NCBI RefSeq assembly: GCF_012277075.1
Contig: NZ_JAAXMT010000001.1
Span: 1 to 64,000 of the forward strand
Direction of reading: 5' to 3'
DNA length: 64,000 bases
Origin: Streptococcus alactolyticus
GTDB lineage: Bacteria > Bacillota > Bacilli > Lactobacillales > Streptococcaceae
Shown here: positions 63,801 through 64,000 of the stretch, piece by piece
Position numbering within the stretch: the stretch's first letter is position 1
Layout of the letters: every line of letters starts with the position of its first letter
Notes under the pieces: model-generated
Told to the model about the DNA's origin: nothing
The model's database searches: none
Seen by the model: the letters and a program-made list of their open reading frames with translations, nothing else
Program-made: the position numbers and the translations under genes

Positions 63801-64000
63801 ATGGATAAAAATATCAAGGGAACAATCATGGTGCTGGTAGCAGGTATTACCTGGGGGATTTCAGGAATTTCTGGGCAATACCTCATGGCAAACGGCATGA
63901 ATATCAATTTGCTAAGCAGCTTGCGTTTGATTGTGTCAGGTCTTTTATTGACAGTCATGGCCATGGTCTATCAGCCCCAGCACTTCTCACTGGCCATTCG
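63801..64000 (+). CDS. DMT/EamA-family permease, partial at the window end
   Basis: The first 66 codons of a drug/metabolite-transporter family protein. MDKNIKGTIMVLVAGITWG and SGQYLMANGMNINLLSSLR match the first two of the usual ten helices, with the short positively charged start. The substrate is unknown. The frame is open to the end of the window. Confidence 0.8.
   Translation, partial: MDKNIKGTIMVLVAGITWGISGISGQYLMANGMNINLLSSLRLIVSGLLLTVMAMVYQPQHFSLAI

Overview
The window reads as chromosome of a low-GC Gram-positive coccus of the genus Streptococcus. The S. bovis/S. equinus group is the best fit, which is an inference from gene content and order. The markers are scrK-scrA / scrB-scrR next to secA, two tandem DAHP synthases, acpS-alr-recG, codY with a nicotinamidase-like gene, gatCAB, a pflB/dinB divergent pair, cppA, and rpsF-ssb-rpsR. 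I see no rRNA, tRNA, CRISPR array or prophage.

Layout. 0-2.4 kb: pepX, broken by an exact 121-bp tandem duplication. 2.5-7.65 kb: a glycerol/water channel, a stretch of decayed sequence with an IS remnant, cppA with a serine hydrolase, then a dead ISL3-type element inserted at the T-tract of a terminator. 7.66-11.3 kb: pflB and dinB, divergent. 11.3-19.4 kb: a membrane protein, recD2, lepB and rnhC on the minus strand, facing zapA-cvpA-mutS2 on the plus strand. 19.4-23.5 kb: a PAP2 phosphatase, trxA, an alcohol dehydrogenase with a nonsense codon behind a MerR-type promoter, a small thioredoxin-like gene, a probable CiaR-dependent small RNA, and mutY. 23.5-24.4 kb: an unusual array of micropeptide genes. 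24.6-29.1 kb: a ClC channel fused to an alpha/beta hydrolase and overlapping mprF. 29.2-30.4 kb: malic enzyme and other remnants. 30.5-33.5 kb: rpsF-ssb-rpsR, a DUF1129 protein and a CorA transporter. 33.8-39.9 kb: uvrA, an Xaa-Pro peptidase, comEB, efp, asp23 and nusB. 39.9-45.4 kb: sucrose regulon. 45.6-54.0 kb: secA, two DAHP synthases, acpS, alr and recG. 54.1-58.8 kb: a short transcript with a 23-codon ORF, ansA, a HAD hydrolase, uspA and an aminotransferase. 59-64 kb: codY, nicotinamidase, gatCAB and the start of a DMT-family permease.

The most interesting part is 23.5-24.4 kb. A perfect sigma-A promoter (TTGACA, 17 bp, TATAAT) carries a full match to the CcpA cre consensus in its spacer. 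It drives four separate ORFs of 12-14 codons, each with its own ribosome binding site and each ending in RYKNGD. Codon third positions vary while the peptide does not, so the peptide appears to be under selection. Two of the stop codons sit in the loop of a small hairpin whose arms covary. A nested ~100-nt hairpin and a basic 30-codon ORF lie between copies 3 and 4, and a terminator closes the unit. I do not recognise the family.

Five genes in the first 30 kb are inactivated (pepX, a small membrane protein, the transposase, adh, malic enzyme), each by a different kind of lesion, while the remaining 34 kb is intact. Regulation visible in the sequence includes cre-like sites (pepX/gla, pflB, peptide array, scr), a CodY box at codY, a CiaR-type promoter, and ComX-type boxes upstream of dinB and the thioredoxin-like gene.
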